Below, one piece after another: positions 35,831-46,274 of a stretch of DNA of 64,000 nt. Source of the stretch: Rhodopseudomonas palustris (lineage in GTDB: Bacteria; Pseudomonadota; Alphaproteobacteria; Rhizobiales; Xanthobacteraceae); the NCBI GenBank assembly GCA_016215605.1, contig JACRJB010000053.1:124001-188000 (forward strand). The letters run 5' to 3'. The notes beneath the pieces were generated by a model. The model was given only the letters and a program-made list of their open reading frames with translations. It searched no databases and was not told where the DNA came from. Each line of letters starts with the position of its first letter. Position 1 is the stretch's first letter. The position numbers and the translations under genes were made by a program.

Positions 35831-38167
35831 TTGAAACTGGAAGCGCCCGCATTGCGACGATTTTTTACCATTCCTGCACTATTGGGATTCGTGCTGGCCG
35901 TTTTGGTCGGGGCGTTTCCGTTTGAGGCACATGCCGCTGGTCGCTTGAACGATTTCGTGAGCAAGGCAGTGCCGAACGACCTGGTTCCCGGGGCCAACCG
36001 TTTCGGTCCGCCGCAGGGCGACCAGCCGATCATGCCGGCCTACAAGGATGAGCAACTCCTCGGCTTCATCTATCTGAATTCCGATTTCGCGAACGCGACC
36101 GGCTATTCGGGCAAGCCGATCCAGCTGCTGGTCGGGATCGATCCTAAAGGCGTCATTACCGGGCTCAAGCTGGTCGATCACAAGGAGCCCATCGTTCTGC
36201 TGGGAATTCCCGAGAAGCGGATCATGGAGGCGGTCAACAAGTTGATCGGTGCCGATATCGCCGGCGTGGTGCGCGGGGCGGCGCAGGCACCTCAGGTCGA
36301 TATCGTCAGCGGTGCGACGGTCACCGTGCTGGTGATGGGCGACAGCATCGTTCGCTCGGCCACCAAACTGATCAAGAGCGGACGGCTTGGTACGCCCGGT
36401 GGCGCGCCGGTCGCGGCGGCACCCCAGGTGGCGAAGTCGATCGACGCGACAAAAAGCGAGATACGTGGTTGGGAAAGTCTGGTCGGCGATGGCTCCGTCC
36501 GCCGCTTGGTCATGTCGGTCGCCGATGTCAACGCGGCTTTCGAGAAGTCGGGCAATGCCGCCGCGTCCGCGCGTCCGGAGGAGGGCGATTCCGCGGATGC
36601 CTTCGTCGATCTTTATGTCGCTGATGTTGCCGTGCCGACAATCGGTCGGAGCCTGCTGGGCAACGACGGCTTCGCGCGCCTGTCCGCACGGCTGAAACCG
36701 GGCCAGCAAGCCCTGGTCGTCGCCGGATCTGGGCGGTACTCATTCAAGGGCGCCGCCTATGTGCGCGGCGGAATCTTCGACCGGATCGAACTGATCCAGG
36801 ACACCAACAGCATCCGGTTTCGCGACCGTGATCACACGCGGCTGGGAAGTCTAGAAGCCGACGGCGCGCCGGCGTTTCCCGAGATCGCCCTGTTCGTCGT
36901 GCCGCCGGAGTTTGCATTCGATCCGACCGAGCCGTGGGCGCTTCAATTGCTGGTCCAGCGCGTCATCAGCACCCGGGAGAAGGCCTGGCTGACGTTCGAT
37001 CTCGGCTACGTGCTCCCCGATATCTACCTCAAGCAGGAGCCGGTCGTGCCGGTCGCCCCGCCCGCGCCATCTGCGAGTTCCGCTCCACCGTCTGTCGCAG
37101 CGGCAGGCGATGCGCGCGCGCCTGCGACGACCGAGGACGAGCCGCTGTGGATGAAGATCTGGCGCGGCAACACGGTCAAGATCGCAACGACGATCTTCGC
37201 GCTTGGCGCATTGACGGTGATCTTCTTCTTCCAGAATGCGCTGGTCGCGCGGCCTCGACTGTTCGCGTGGGTGCGCCGAAGCTATCTCGTCTTCATCCTG
37301 GTCTGGATGGGCTGGTACGCCAATGCGCAGTTGTCGGTCGTCAATGTCCTGACTTTCGCCAATTCGCTGCTGACCGGATTCAGCTGGGAATACTTCCTGT
37401 CAGCGCCGCTGATCTTCCTCTTGTGGGGCGCGATCGCGGCGGGATTGCTGTTCTGGGGGCGGGGACCGTTCTGCGGCTGGCTCTGCCCGTTCGGGGCGTT
37501 GCAGGAACTGCTCAATGTCGTCGCCCAGGCAATCAAGATTCCGCAATACCGCGTGCCGTGGGGCCTGCATGAACGGCTGTGGCCGATCAAGTACATCATC
37601 TTCCTCGGGCTGTTCGGCATGTCGCTGTACTCGACCGCCTTCGCCGAGCAACTCGCCGAGGTCGAGCCGTTCAAGACCGCCATCGTGTTGAAATTCGCGC
37701 GCGAATGGCCCTACGTCATCTATGCGCTGACGGTGCTGTCCGCCGGGCTGTTCGTCGAGCGCTTCTTCTGCCGCTACATGTGTCCGCTCGGCGCCGCGCT
37801 CGCCATTCCGGGCCGCATCCGAATGTTCGAATGGCTGCGCCGCTATCCGGAATGCGGCACGCCTTGCCAGCGCTGTGCCAAGGAGTGCCCGGTACAGGCG
37901 ATCCATCCCGAGGGGCATATCAACGTCAACGAGTGCATCTACTGCATGCATTGCCAGGAACTGTATTTCGACGATCACCGCTGCCCGCACGTGATCCAGG
38001 TGCGGCTGAAGCGCGAGAAGCGTGAAGCCCTGTCGTCGCCGTCTATGCGATCGGGCAAGGGGCCCGCCACTGTCATCACCGCCGGAGGACGTCCGATAGG
38101 ATCGTCCGCCGCCGCTGCCGCGCATCACCCACCGAAAGCCCAGGAGGCTTACCATGAGCATAAATAG
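35831..38167 (+). CDS. nosR: NosR, electron donor and regulator for N2O reductase
   Basis: This ~778-residue polytopic flavo-iron-sulfur protein feeds electrons to NosZ. A leader/TM ([19 protein letters not shown]) is followed by a periplasmic FMN-binding domain with the covalent-FMN motif [12 protein letters not shown] helices and [10 protein letters not shown] and [11 protein letters not shown] follow, then two [4Fe-4S] motifs in the tail ([21 protein letters not shown]). The start is not ATG: TTG 35831 gives a sensible leader downstream of the regulatory box. Its end overlaps nosZ by 14 bp. Confidence 0.95.
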   Translation: MKLEAPALRRFFTIPALLGFVLAVLVGAFPFEAHAAGRLNDFVSKAVPNDLVPGANRFGPPQGDQPIMPAYKDEQLLGFIYLNSDFANATGYSGKPIQLLVGIDPKGVITGLKLVDHKEPIVLLGIPEKRIMEAVNKLIGADIAGVVRGAAQAPQVDIVSGATVTVLVMGDSIVRSATKLIKSGRLGTPGGAPVAAAPQVAKSIDATKSEIRGWESLVGDGSVRRLVMSVADVNAAFEKSGNAAASARPEEGDSADAFVDLYVADVAVPTIGRSLLGNDGFARLSARLKPGQQALVVAGSGRYSFKGAAYVRGGIFDRIELIQDTNSIRFRDRDHTRLGSLEADGAPAFPEIALFVVPPEFAFDPTEPWALQLLVQRVISTREKAWLTFDLGYVLPDIYLKQEPVVPVAPPAPSASSAPPSVAAAGDARAPATTEDEPLWMKIWRGNTVKIATTIFALGALTVIFFFQNALVARPRLFAWVRRSYLVFILVWMGWYANAQLSVVNVLTFANSLLTGFSWEYFLSAPLIFLLWGAIAAGLLFWGRGPFCGWLCPFGALQELLNVVAQAIKIPQYRVPWGLHERLWPIKYIIFLGLFGMSLYSTAFAEQLAEVEPFKTAIVLKFAREWPYVIYALTVLSAGLFVERFFCRYMCPLGAALAIPGRIRMFEWLRRYPECGTPCQRCAKECPVQAIHPEGHINVNECIYCMHCQELYFDDHRCPHVIQVRLKREKREALSSPSMRSGKGPATVITAGGRPIGSSAAAAAHHPPKAQEAYHEHK

Positions 38168-40094
38168 CAGCAACAGCGGGAGCGGCGTCAGCCGCCGTAC
38201 CCTGCTCGGAACGACGGCCGTCGCCGCGGGCGTCGGCTTGGTGAGCGGTGTTGGCCTATCGGCTTCGACAGCCGATGCGCAGACCAAAGCCGCCGCCCCG
38301 AAGGCGCCTGCGGCGCGTCCTGCTATCCAGAGGGCGGAAGTGCTTCCGGGCGAGCTCGACGAATACTACACGTTCTTCTCGAGCGGTCAGTCCGGCGAGT
38401 TGCGTATCGTCGGTCTGCCGTCGATGCGCGAACTGATGCGTGTTCCGGTGTTCAACCGCTGCAGCGCCACCGGCTGGGGCCAGACCAACGAAAGCCTGAA
38501 GGTGCTCACCGAAGGTCTGCAGCCCGAGACCCGCGAGTTCCTGAAGACCCGCGGCGGAACCTACATGAGCGGCGACCTGCATCATCCGCATCTGTCCTTC
38601 ACCGACGGCACCTATGACGGCCGATACGTGTTCATGAACGACAAGGCCAACACCCGCGTCGCGCGCGTGCGGCTCGACGTCATGAAGTGCGACAAAATCA
38701 TCGAACTGCCGAACCAGCACACCGTGCACGGCCTGCGCGTGCAGAAATTCCCGCGCACCGGCTATGTCTTCGCCAACGGCGAGGACGGCGTGCCGCTGCC
38801 CAACGACGGCAAGATCCTCGACGACAAGAAGCAGTATCGTTCGATCTTCAGTGCGATCGACGGCGATTCCATGAAGGTTGCGTGGCAAGTGATCGTTGAC
38901 GGCAACCTCGACAACGTGGATGCGGACTACCAGGGCAAATATGCCTTCGCCACCTGTTACAATTCCGAAGAGGGCGTCACCCTCGCCGAAATGACCGCCA
39001 ACGAGCAGGACTGGGTGGTCATCTTCAACATCAAGCGCATCGAGGAAGCCGTCAAGAACGGTGACTTCAAGGAGATGAAGGGCGTACCGGTCGTCGACGG
39101 CCGTAAGGGCTCGAAGTACACCCGCTACGTTCCGGTCTCCAACAGCCCGCACGGCATGAATACCGCGCCCGACGGCATCCATATCGTCGCGGCCGGCAAG
39201 CTGTCGCCGACGGTGACGGTGATGGACGTGCGATTGTTCGACCAGCTGTTCGACGACAAGATAAAGCCGCGCGACGTCGTGGTGGCCGAACCCGAACTCG
39301 GTCTCGGACCCTTGCACACCGCCTATGACGGCAAGGGCAACGCCTACACGACGCTGTTCCTCGACAGCCAGATCGTGAAGTGGAACATCGATCTCGCCAA
39401 GCGTGCCTTCAAGGGCGAGAAGATCGATCCGATCCTGCAGAAGCTCGACGTCCACTATCAGCCCGGGCACAATCATACTTCCATGGGCCAGACAAAGGAG
39501 GCGGACGGTAAATGGCTGATCTCGCTGAACAAGTTCTCCAAGGACCGGTTCCTCAACGTCGGCCCGCTGAAGCCCGAGAACGATCAGTTGATCGACATCT
39601 CCGGCGACAAGATGGTGCTGATCCACGACGGCCCGAGCTTCGCCGAGCCGCATGACGCGACCATCGTTCATCGCTCCAAGATCAACCCGATCTCGATCTG
39701 GGACCGTGCCGATCCGATGTTTGCCGATGCGGTCAAGCAGGCCAAGGCTGACGGCATCAAGCTCGAAGACGATTCCAAGGTCATCCGTGACGGCAACAAG
39801 GTGCGCGTCTACATGACGTCGACCGCGCCGGCCTTCGGCCTGGAGCAGTTCCAGGTCAAGCAGGGGGATCAGGTCACCGTCTACGTCACCAACATCGACT
39901 CGGTGGAAGATCTGACCCACGGCTTCTCGATCGTGAACTACGGCATCAACATGGAGGTCGCTCCGATGGCCACGGCCTCGGTAACGTTCTCGGCGGATCG
40001 TGCCGGCGTCTACTGGTACTACTGTTCGTGGTTCTGCCATGCCATGCACATGGAGATGAAAGGCCGCATGTTGGTCGAGCCGAAGACAGTCTGA
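38154..40094 (+). CDS. nosZ: Nitrous-oxide reductase (clade I, Tat-exported)
   Basis: This 646-residue periplasmic homodimeric copper enzyme reduces N2O to N2. The Tat signal [14 protein letters not shown] marks a clade I enzyme. The seven-bladed propeller carries the CuZ histidines (for example [39 protein letters not shown]). The C-terminal cupredoxin domain ends [12 protein letters not shown], the CuA ligands. Length is typical. AGGAGGCTTACC is a strong ribosome site. A long antisense open frame in it is a composition artefact. Confidence 0.98.
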   Translation: MSINSSNSGSGVSRRTLLGTTAVAAGVGLVSGVGLSASTADAQTKAAAPKAPAARPAIQRAEVLPGELDEYYTFFSSGQSGELRIVGLPSMRELMRVPVFNRCSATGWGQTNESLKVLTEGLQPETREFLKTRGGTYMSGDLHHPHLSFTDGTYDGRYVFMNDKANTRVARVRLDVMKCDKIIELPNQHTVHGLRVQKFPRTGYVFANGEDGVPLPNDGKILDDKKQYRSIFSAIDGDSMKVAWQVIVDGNLDNVDADYQGKYAFATCYNSEEGVTLAEMTANEQDWVVIFNIKRIEEAVKNGDFKEMKGVPVVDGRKGSKYTRYVPVSNSPHGMNTAPDGIHIVAAGKLSPTVTVMDVRLFDQLFDDKIKPRDVVVAEPELGLGPLHTAYDGKGNAYTTLFLDSQIVKWNIDLAKRAFKGEKIDPILQKLDVHYQPGHNHTSMGQTKEADGKWLISLNKFSKDRFLNVGPLKPENDQLIDISGDKMVLIHDGPSFAEPHDATIVHRSKINPISIWDRADPMFADAVKQAKADGIKLEDDSKVIRDGNKVRVYMTSTAPAFGLEQFQVKQGDQVTVYVTNIDSVEDLTHGFSIVNYGINMEVAPMATASVTFSADRAGVYWYYCSWFCHAMHMEMKGRMLVEPKTV

Positions 40095-40108
40095 GGCAGG
40101 ATCGACAC

Positions 40109-41470
40109 GTGAACTTCTTCTTGCGCCTTGTTCCGGCGGCGATCCTCGCCGCCGGAGTGTCGATCTCCGCCAGCGCGGAGACGCTGAAGGCTGTTCCAGA
40201 GCAGCCGCTTCAGGCCGTGCTGGACTCGGCGCAGGACGGCGACGTCGTCGAACTCGGCGTCGGGGGATACAAGGGTGCGATCCGGATCGATCGCCGGTTG
40301 GTGCTGGCGGGACGGCCGGGGGTCGTGCTCACCGGCACGGGGTCCGGCAACGTCATCACCGTTACCGCACCGGATGTCACCATCCGTGGCGTGACCATCC
40401 GGGGATCGGGCCGAAGCCTGCAAACCATGGATTCCGGCGTGTTTCTCGAAAAGACCGCAGAGCGGGCGCTGGTCGAGGACAATCGCCTCGAGGGCAACCT
40501 GTTCGGCGTCTACGTGCACGGCGCGAAGGGCTCCCAAGTCCTGCGCAACACCATCGACGGCCTGCGTGAAGGTAGGACCAGCGAGGCCGGCAACGGTGTT
40601 TCGCTGTGGAACGCGCCCGATGTCACCATTGGGGGAAACACAATCCGCTATGGCCGCGACGGGATCATTACGATTTCGAGCCGCAAGGACCGATTCATCA
40701 ACAACCGCTTCGAGTACGTGCGATTTGCGGTGCACTACATGTACACCAGCGACAGCGAAGTCAGCGGCAACGTATCGATCGGCAATCACGTCGGCTACGC
40801 CATCATGTTTTCGAACCGGCTGGTTATCCGCGACAACGTCTCCGATCGCGATCGCGACCATGGCATGCTGTTGAACAGCGCCAACTATGCGGATATCGAC
40901 GGCAACCGGGTGACAGGGGGGCGGATCGACAACATCGAGGTTACGCGCGACAACAGCGCGGACGCCGAGCCCGGCATGCCGCCAGTCGAAAAACCATCGG
41001 AAGGCCGGCGCAGCGGGCCGGAGAAATGCGTCTTCATCTACAACGCCAACAAGAACAAGTTTCGCAACAACTGGTTCGAGCGCTGCGAGATCGGCGTGCA
41101 TTTCACGGCCGGCTCGGAGGGCAATGAGATCACCGGCAATGCGTTCATCGGCAACCGCAACCAGGTGAAATATGTCGGCACCCGCGACCTCGACTGGTCG
41201 AAGGGCGGCCGCGGCAATTATTGGAGCGACAACCCGGCGTTCGACCTCAATGGGGACGGCATTGCCGACACCGCCTATCGGCCAAACGACGTCGTCGACC
41301 GGGTATTGTGGACCGCGCCGCAGGCCAAGGTGCTGATCAACAGTCCAGCGGTCCAGGTATTGCGCTGGGCGCAGGCGCAGTTTCCGGCGCTATATCCCGG
41401 TGGTGTGATCGATAGCCGCCCGCTGATTGCTCCGCCTCCGAAGCCGACTTCCAGCCGGAGCTTGAAATGA
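40109..41470 (+). CDS. nosD: NosD, periplasmic copper-site maturation protein
   Basis: This 453-residue protein has a signal peptide (LRLVPAAILAAGVSISASAE) and a long right-handed parallel beta-helix of CASH/pectate-lyase-like repeats (TIRGVTIRGSG, TIGGNTIRYG, NKFRNNWFERCEIGVHF, GNAFIGNRNQ). NosD works with NosFY in building the CuZ centre of NosZ, probably by delivering sulfur or another component. GTG 40109 gives the leader; AGGATCGACAC precedes it. It overlaps nosF by 4 bp. Confidence 0.96.
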   Translation: MNFFLRLVPAAILAAGVSISASAETLKAVPEQPLQAVLDSAQDGDVVELGVGGYKGAIRIDRRLVLAGRPGVVLTGTGSGNVITVTAPDVTIRGVTIRGSGRSLQTMDSGVFLEKTAERALVEDNRLEGNLFGVYVHGAKGSQVLRNTIDGLREGRTSEAGNGVSLWNAPDVTIGGNTIRYGRDGIITISSRKDRFINNRFEYVRFAVHYMYTSDSEVSGNVSIGNHVGYAIMFSNRLVIRDNVSDRDRDHGMLLNSANYADIDGNRVTGGRIDNIEVTRDNSADAEPGMPPVEKPSEGRRSGPEKCVFIYNANKNKFRNNWFERCEIGVHFTAGSEGNEITGNAFIGNRNQVKYVGTRDLDWSKGGRGNYWSDNPAFDLNGDGIADTAYRPNDVVDRVLWTAPQAKVLINSPAVQVLRWAQAQFPALYPGGVIDSRPLIAPPPKPTSSRSLK

Positions 41471-42378
41471 ACGCGACCGTTTCCGTCGATGGCGTGACGA
41501 AAAGCTATGGCGCGGTGAAGGCCTTGCGCGACGTTTCGTTCACGCTTAGCCCCGGGCGGCTTTGCGCGCTGGTCGGCCACAATGGCGCCGGCAAGACGAC
41601 GCTGATCAAGCTACTGCTCGGCCTAATCCATCCCGATCACGGCGATATCCGAGTGCTCGGCCAGGACCCCGCCGCGGGTGAATTTTCTGCCCGCTGGCAG
41701 CTTGGCTATCTGCCAGAGAACGTCGCGTTCAACGCTGCGCTGACCGGGCGCGAAACGCTGGCGTTTTATGCGCGGCTGAAGCGGATCGAGCCCTCGGCCG
41801 GATGGCCGCTGCTGGAGCGCGTGGGCCTCGGCCACGCGGCCGACCGCCGCGTCGGCACCTATTCCAAGGGCATGCGGCAACGTCTGGGCCTCGCGCAGGC
41901 GCTGCTCGGCCGGCCACGCGTGTTGTTGTTGGACGAGCCGACCACCGGGCTTGATCCGGCCTTGCGACTGACGTTCTATGAAATTCTGCAGGAGTTGCGC
42001 GACGACGGCGCAATGGTGCTGATCTCGTCGCATGCGCTGAACGAGCTGGAAGACCGCGCCGAACATGTCCTCATCATGAACCGCGGCGTTCTGGTAGCAC
42101 AGGGAACGCTGGCCGAGCTGCGCTCGATCTCGCAACTGCCGATCCGCCTGACGCTCGATCTCGCGCCGGCTGCTCGCAGCATTATGCCGTCCTGGATCCC
42201 CGCCGACTCTACGGCGATCGAGCGCGGCTGCGTGCTCCTGGCCCGCGACGTAGTCCAGAAGATGGCGCTGCTGCGTGCCGCGGCGAGCGACCAAACGGTC
42301 ACCAACATCGACATCGCTTCGCCGACGCTCGACGATCTCTATGCGCACTTCCTCCGGTCGCAGGAGAAGACCGCATGA
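41467..42378 (+). CDS. nosF: NosF, ABC ATPase for CuZ assembly
   Basis: This 303-residue cytoplasmic ATPase has Walker A GHNGAGKTTLIKL (about 38), signature YSKGMRQRLGLAQ (about 135), Walker B LLLDEPTTGLDP and H-loop ISSHALNEL. It pairs with the permease NosY. Overlaps nosD and nosY by 4 bp each. Confidence 0.97.
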   Translation: MNATVSVDGVTKSYGAVKALRDVSFTLSPGRLCALVGHNGAGKTTLIKLLLGLIHPDHGDIRVLGQDPAAGEFSARWQLGYLPENVAFNAALTGRETLAFYARLKRIEPSAGWPLLERVGLGHAADRRVGTYSKGMRQRLGLAQALLGRPRVLLLDEPTTGLDPALRLTFYEILQELRDDGAMVLISSHALNELEDRAEHVLIMNRGVLVAQGTLAELRSISQLPIRLTLDLAPAARSIMPSWIPADSTAIERGCVLLARDVVQKMALLRAAASDQTVTNIDIASPTLDDLYAHFLRSQEKTA

Positions 42379-43202
42379 GAACGATTTTCATCATTGCGGC
42401 CAAGGAAATCCAGGAGGGCCTGCGAAACCGCTGGGTTCTCGCGACCACCTTGCTGCTCGGCTCGCTGTCGCTGTCGCTCACCTTTCTCGGCAGTGCGCCG
42501 ACCGGCAATGTCGGCACCGGTGCCCTCGACGTTGTTGTGGTCAGCCTTTCCAGCCTCACCATCTTCCTGCTGCCGCTTATCGCGCTGCTGATCTCGCATG
42601 ATGCCGTCGTCGGCGAGATGGAGCGCGGCACCATGATCCTGCTGCTCAGCTATCCGGTCGGCCGTTACCAGGTCATCCTTGGGAAATTCTGCGGCCATGT
42701 GCTCATCCTCGCTTTCGCAACCGTGATCGGCTACGGCGCTGCCGCCGTAGCGCTTGCCATCAGCGGCGCTTCGGTGCTGGCGGCGAGCTGGTACGCCTTT
42801 GCCGCCATGCTGGGGACCTCGATCATGCTCGGCGCGGTGTTCGTGGCGATCGGCTATCTGATCAGCAGCTTGGTGCGCGACCGCGGCACCGCGGCGGGGC
42901 TGTCGGTCGGGGTCTGGCTCCTGATGGTGCTGGTGTTCGACATGGCGCTGCTTGGCATTCTCGTCGTCGACCAGGGGCGGATCGTCTCGGCGCCGGTGCT
43001 GGAGTGGCTGCTGTTCCTCAATCCTACGGATCTCTATCGCTTGAGTAACCTCACCGGCTTCAACGTCAGCCAGTTCTCCGGCATGGCGGGGCTGGCCGGC
43101 ACGGCGACGACGGGGCTGGCCGCGCTGCTCGCGGGGCTCGCGATGTGGATCGTGGCGCCGCTAGGGCTCGCCACGTTGTTCTTTGCACGGAGGGAACTAT
43201 GA
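42375..43202 (+). CDS. nosY: NosY, ABC permease for CuZ assembly
   Basis: This 275-residue inner-membrane protein of the ABC-2 type has about six TM helices. FIIAAKEIQEGLRNRWVL begins the sequence, and ALLISHDAVVGEMERGTMILLLSYPV is the ABC-2 coupling-region signature. It is the membrane half of the NosFY transporter that powers NosD. It overlaps nosF and nosL by 4 bp each. Confidence 0.96.
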   Translation: MRTIFIIAAKEIQEGLRNRWVLATTLLLGSLSLSLTFLGSAPTGNVGTGALDVVVVSLSSLTIFLLPLIALLISHDAVVGEMERGTMILLLSYPVGRYQVILGKFCGHVLILAFATVIGYGAAAVALAISGASVLAASWYAFAAMLGTSIMLGAVFVAIGYLISSLVRDRGTAAGLSVGVWLLMVLVFDMALLGILVVDQGRIVSAPVLEWLLFLNPTDLYRLSNLTGFNVSQFSGMAGLAGTATTGLAALLAGLAMWIVAPLGLATLFFARREL

Positions 43203-43747
43203 TCTCGCGGATCGCATGCGCCTTCATTGCCGCCGTGGTACTTGCCGGGTGCAATCAGGATGCCGGCACGGCCACCGCGCCGCCGCCTGTCGCGCTGAAC
43301 GCGGAGGCGATGGGTGTGTTCTGCGGCATGAACCTGCTCGAACACCCCGGCCCGAAGGGTCAGATCATCACGGGCAGCCGGATCGATCCGTTCTGGTTCA
43401 GCTCGGTCCGCGATACAGTGGCGTTCACTCTGATGCCCGACCAGCCACGCGACATTCGTGCGATCTACGTCTCCGACATGGCGATGGCACAAAGCTGGGA
43501 AGACCCCGGCGCCACCAACTGGATCGATGCGCGCAAGGCGTTCTACGTGATCGAAAGCCGCCGGCAGGGCGGCATGGGCGCGACGGAGGCTATGCCGTTC
43601 GGCAATCGTGCGGCCGCCGATGGCTTCGTCGCCGCAAACGGCGGGCGCATCGTGACGATGGCGGAGATCCCGTCAAATTATGTGCTCGGTAGCGAAAACG
43701 TCGGCGATCAAAGCGAACGTGATCATTCCGACACCAAGTCAAATTGA
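43199..43747 (+). CDS. nosL: NosL, copper-chaperone lipoprotein
   Basis: This 182-residue lipoprotein (lipobox AVVLAGC, Cys about 17) has the NosL fold. The FCGMNLLEHPGPKGQI segment carries the Cys and Met Cu(I) ligands, and DMAMAQSWEDPGATNWIDA plus FVAANGGRIVTM are family features. It delivers Cu(I) to apo-NosZ via NosDFY. A tail of ~20 residues beyond the domain is polar and unremarkable. The ATG overlaps the nosY stop. Confidence 0.95.
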   Translation: MISRIACAFIAAVVLAGCNQDAGTATAPPPVALNAEAMGVFCGMNLLEHPGPKGQIITGSRIDPFWFSSVRDTVAFTLMPDQPRDIRAIYVSDMAMAQSWEDPGATNWIDARKAFYVIESRRQGGMGATEAMPFGNRAAADGFVAANGGRIVTMAEIPSNYVLGSENVGDQSERDHSDTKSN

Positions 43748-43757
43748 GGAGCGATCC

Positions 43758-44753
43758 ATGTCGAATCGGATTATCTCGCGCCGGCGCATGATTGCCATCA
43801 CGGCTATGGCGGCCGGCTCCGCCGTGCTGACGGGACGTCCGGCGCAGGCTTATGAACCGACCCGCTGGCACGGTTCGGCGCTTGGCGCGCAGGTGTCTAT
43901 CGAAATTTATCATCCGGACCGCGTCGAAGCCGAGCGGCTGGTGCAGCAATGCATCCTGACCGTACGGCGGCTGGATGCCCAGTTCAGCCTGTACCGCGCC
44001 GACTCGGCGATCTGCACCCTCAATCGCACCGGCGTGCTGGTGTCGCCGGATGCCGACATGGTCGCGCTTCTCAAGGCGTCGCTGTCCTTCGCCGAAATGA
44101 CCGACGGCGCCTTCGATCCGACAGTGCAGCCGTTATGGCGGCTTTACGCCGATCATTTTGCCGGCGACCAGCCCGATCCAGACGGCCCATCCGCGGAAAA
44201 GCTTGCCGAAGCGCTGGCAAAGGTCGGGCACCGCGGCCTGCTGGTCAGACCTGACCGCATTGCGTTGGTCAAGCGCGGCGCGACTGTGACCCTGAACGGC
44301 ATTGCCCAAGGTTACGCCACCGACCGTGTCGTCAACAGACTGCGCGAGGCCGGGCTATCGACGACACTTGTAGATATGGGAGAGATCCGCGCGATCGGCG
44401 GTCGACCCGGCGCGACCCCCTGGCGCATAGGCCTATCCGATCCGGATCGGCCCGGCCTGCTCACCGAGACCATCGATCTGGTCGATCGCGCCGTCGCCAC
44501 CACTGCCGGGGCCGGATTTCATTTCGACGGGTCCGGAAGGTTCACGCATCTGTTCGATCCTGCGACGGGTCGCAGTCCGGCGCTCTATCGGACCGTCAGC
44601 GTGATCGCACCGACGGCGACGGAGGCCGACGCGCTGTCGACTGCGTTCAGCACCATGCCGCTCGCTCGCATTCGCCACGTAATATCCATTCGCGCGGCCG
44701 TGCAGGTCAGGCTTGTCGATGCAAGCGGAACCGCCATCGTCGACGGCGCTTGA
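43758..44753 (+). CDS. nosX: NosX, ApbE-type FAD:protein FMN transferase
   Basis: This 331-residue protein has a Tat-like leader (ISRRRMIAITAMAAGSAVLTG) and an ApbE domain with the flavin site VTLNGIAQGYATDRVV and DMGEIRAIGG. It attaches FMN to the SGAT threonine of NosR. TGAGGAGCGATCC precedes the ATG, 10 bp after nosL. Confidence 0.95.
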   Translation: MSNRIISRRRMIAITAMAAGSAVLTGRPAQAYEPTRWHGSALGAQVSIEIYHPDRVEAERLVQQCILTVRRLDAQFSLYRADSAICTLNRTGVLVSPDADMVALLKASLSFAEMTDGAFDPTVQPLWRLYADHFAGDQPDPDGPSAEKLAEALAKVGHRGLLVRPDRIALVKRGATVTLNGIAQGYATDRVVNRLREAGLSTTLVDMGEIRAIGGRPGATPWRIGLSDPDRPGLLTETIDLVDRAVATTAGAGFHFDGSGRFTHLFDPATGRSPALYRTVSVIAPTATEADALSTAFSTMPLARIRHVISIRAAVQVRLVDASGTAIVDGA

Positions 44754-44842
44754 TTCGGGGAGGCCCCCCATACGGGTCACATCATTTGTTGCAACAGGCA
44801 AGGCGTTCGACCCGCATGGGTGAACCCAGCCAGGAGAATAAA

Positions 44843-45226
44843 ATGCGCAAGTTCATTTTCATCGCCATGCTGGCGATCGCCGGTTCAAGCCAAGTTCAGG
44901 CCCAGGACGCCGCTGCTGGCGAAAAGGTGTTTGGCGTCTGCAAGATGTGCCATCAGATCGGCGAGACCGCGAAGAACGCCGTCGGTCCGCAGTTGAACGG
45001 CCTCATCGACCGCAAGTCAGGCACTGTCGCGGGCTATTCCTATTCGGCCGCCAACAAGGATTCCGGAATCACCTGGGACGAGGCCACCTTCCGCGAATAC
45101 ATTCAGAACCCGAAGGCGAAGGTCCCGGGTACCAAGATGATCTATGCGGGTCTGAAAGACGAAAAGAAAATCAACGATCTGATCGCGTTCCTGAAGCAGT
45201 TTGACGCTGAGGGGAAGAAAAAATAA
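44843..45226 (+). CDS. Class I cytochrome c (c550/c2 type)
   Basis: This 127-residue protein has a signal peptide (FIAMLAIAGSSQVQAQ), CKMCH haem site at about residue 34 and the usual class I fold (GPQLNGLIDRKSGTVAGYSYS, PGTKMIYAGL with the Met ligand). It is probably an electron carrier to NosZ or the downstream oxidase. AGGAGAATAAA precedes the ATG. It follows nosX by 89 bp; the palindrome TGTTGCAACA (44787-44796) lies between. Confidence 0.95.
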   Translation: MRKFIFIAMLAIAGSSQVQAQDAAAGEKVFGVCKMCHQIGETAKNAVGPQLNGLIDRKSGTVAGYSYSAANKDSGITWDEATFREYIQNPKAKVPGTKMIYAGLKDEKKINDLIAFLKQFDAEGKKK

Positions 45227-45586
45227 AACAGCCGCGTAGACGAAGCTGCAGATGGAACTATTCATCAACGTCAACCTTCGTTGGGCAACGGTTCGCCGGT
45301 AAATTTTCTAGCTTTCAAACTTCATCATAGTTCTGTCTTCTATCGGGCACAGCATATACAGTACGACTGTTGCAGTTATTGGCATCCGGCAGTTTAGGAT
45401 CTGGTCGTCCCCGAAAGAGGGTATATCCGTGCCGATAAATCTTTTGGAACGCGGATCGATGAAGCAACGGGCCTGGAGCTTGCTCGCCTGCTCTTCTCCA
45501 AGGCCTTTCGTCGCCAACCTCGGCGGTTTGGCCGGTAAAAAGCCGCGGCATCTAGGACTTCGTCATGCTGGCCACTGCTACATGCA
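45227..45586. other. Intergenic region upstream of oxidase operon
   Basis: Presumed promoter of the cytochrome c/oxidase unit. A 12-bp palindrome CGTTGGGCAACG lies at 45279-45290. No NNR/FNR-type TTG-N8-CAA box found. No gene seen. Confidence 0.45.
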
Positions 45587-46264
45587 ATGATCCTGATTGT
45601 TTGTCTGCTGGGGGATGGCCCGGTCCTCGCCGCTGAGATGCCGCCGGACACGATGGCCGCGCGGATGCAGGCTTGCGCTTCCTGTCACGGGGCCATGGGC
45701 GAGGGTACCAAAGATGATTACTTTCCCCGTCTAGCGGGCAAACCAGCGGGCTATCTTTATAATCAGTTGATCGCGTTCCGCGAGGGCCGGCGCCGCTATC
45801 CGCCGATGAACTTCCTGCTCGAATTTCAGAACGATGCCTACCTGCACAAGATGGCGGAGTATTTCGCCGAACAGCGGCCGCCATTGCCGGCGCCGGCGAT
45901 CCCCACCGTCAGCAATGATCTGCTCGCGAGGGGCGAGCAGCTGGCGACGAAGGGCGACCCGCAACGCAACATCCCGGCCTGCGCAGGCTGTCACGGTCCG
46001 TCCTTCACCGGCATGGAGCCGGCGATTCCCGGTCTGCTGGGCCTTCGTCCCTCCTACATCAGTGCGCAGCTTGGCGCGTGGCGCTACGGCACCCGCACCG
46101 CAGCACTGCCGGATTGCATGCAGCTTGTGGCGGGGTACTTGACCGAGGACGACGTCAAGGCGCTGGCGGCGTGGCTATCGTCGCGCAAGGCTCCCCCCGA
46201 CACCTCGCCGCTGCCGCGCGGCAGTCTGCCGATGCCGCTGGCGTGCGGCAGCGAACCGAATTGA
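45587..46264 (+). CDS. Di-haem cytochrome c4-like protein
   Basis: This 225-residue periplasmic protein has a short hydrophobic leader (MILIVCLLGDGPVLAAE) and two class I haem domains: CASCH (about 31) with PRLAGKPAGYLYNQL, and CAGCH (about 131) with PGLLGLRPSYISAQL. It is the first gene of the oxidase cluster. The ATG has no clear ribosome site; the frame is open 48 nt upstream but with no other standard start. It should pass electrons to the CuA subunit. Confidence 0.88.
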   Translation: MILIVCLLGDGPVLAAEMPPDTMAARMQACASCHGAMGEGTKDDYFPRLAGKPAGYLYNQLIAFREGRRRYPPMNFLLEFQNDAYLHKMAEYFAEQRPPLPAPAIPTVSNDLLARGEQLATKGDPQRNIPACAGCHGPSFTGMEPAIPGLLGLRPSYISAQLGAWRYGTRTAALPDCMQLVAGYLTEDDVKALAAWLSSRKAPPDTSPLPRGSLPMPLACGSEPN

Positions 46265-46274
46265 GGGCGTCTCG

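Noticed and set aside
38256-40049. 597-codon open frame antisense to nosZ
   Set aside because: Third-position GC bias in nosZ leaves the antisense frame open; its translation is Val/Asp/His/Arg-rich with no domain, while nosZ is certain.
44787-44796. TGTTGCAACA as an FNR box for the cytochrome c
   Set aside because: It is a 10-bp palindrome without the TTG-N8-CAA spacing.
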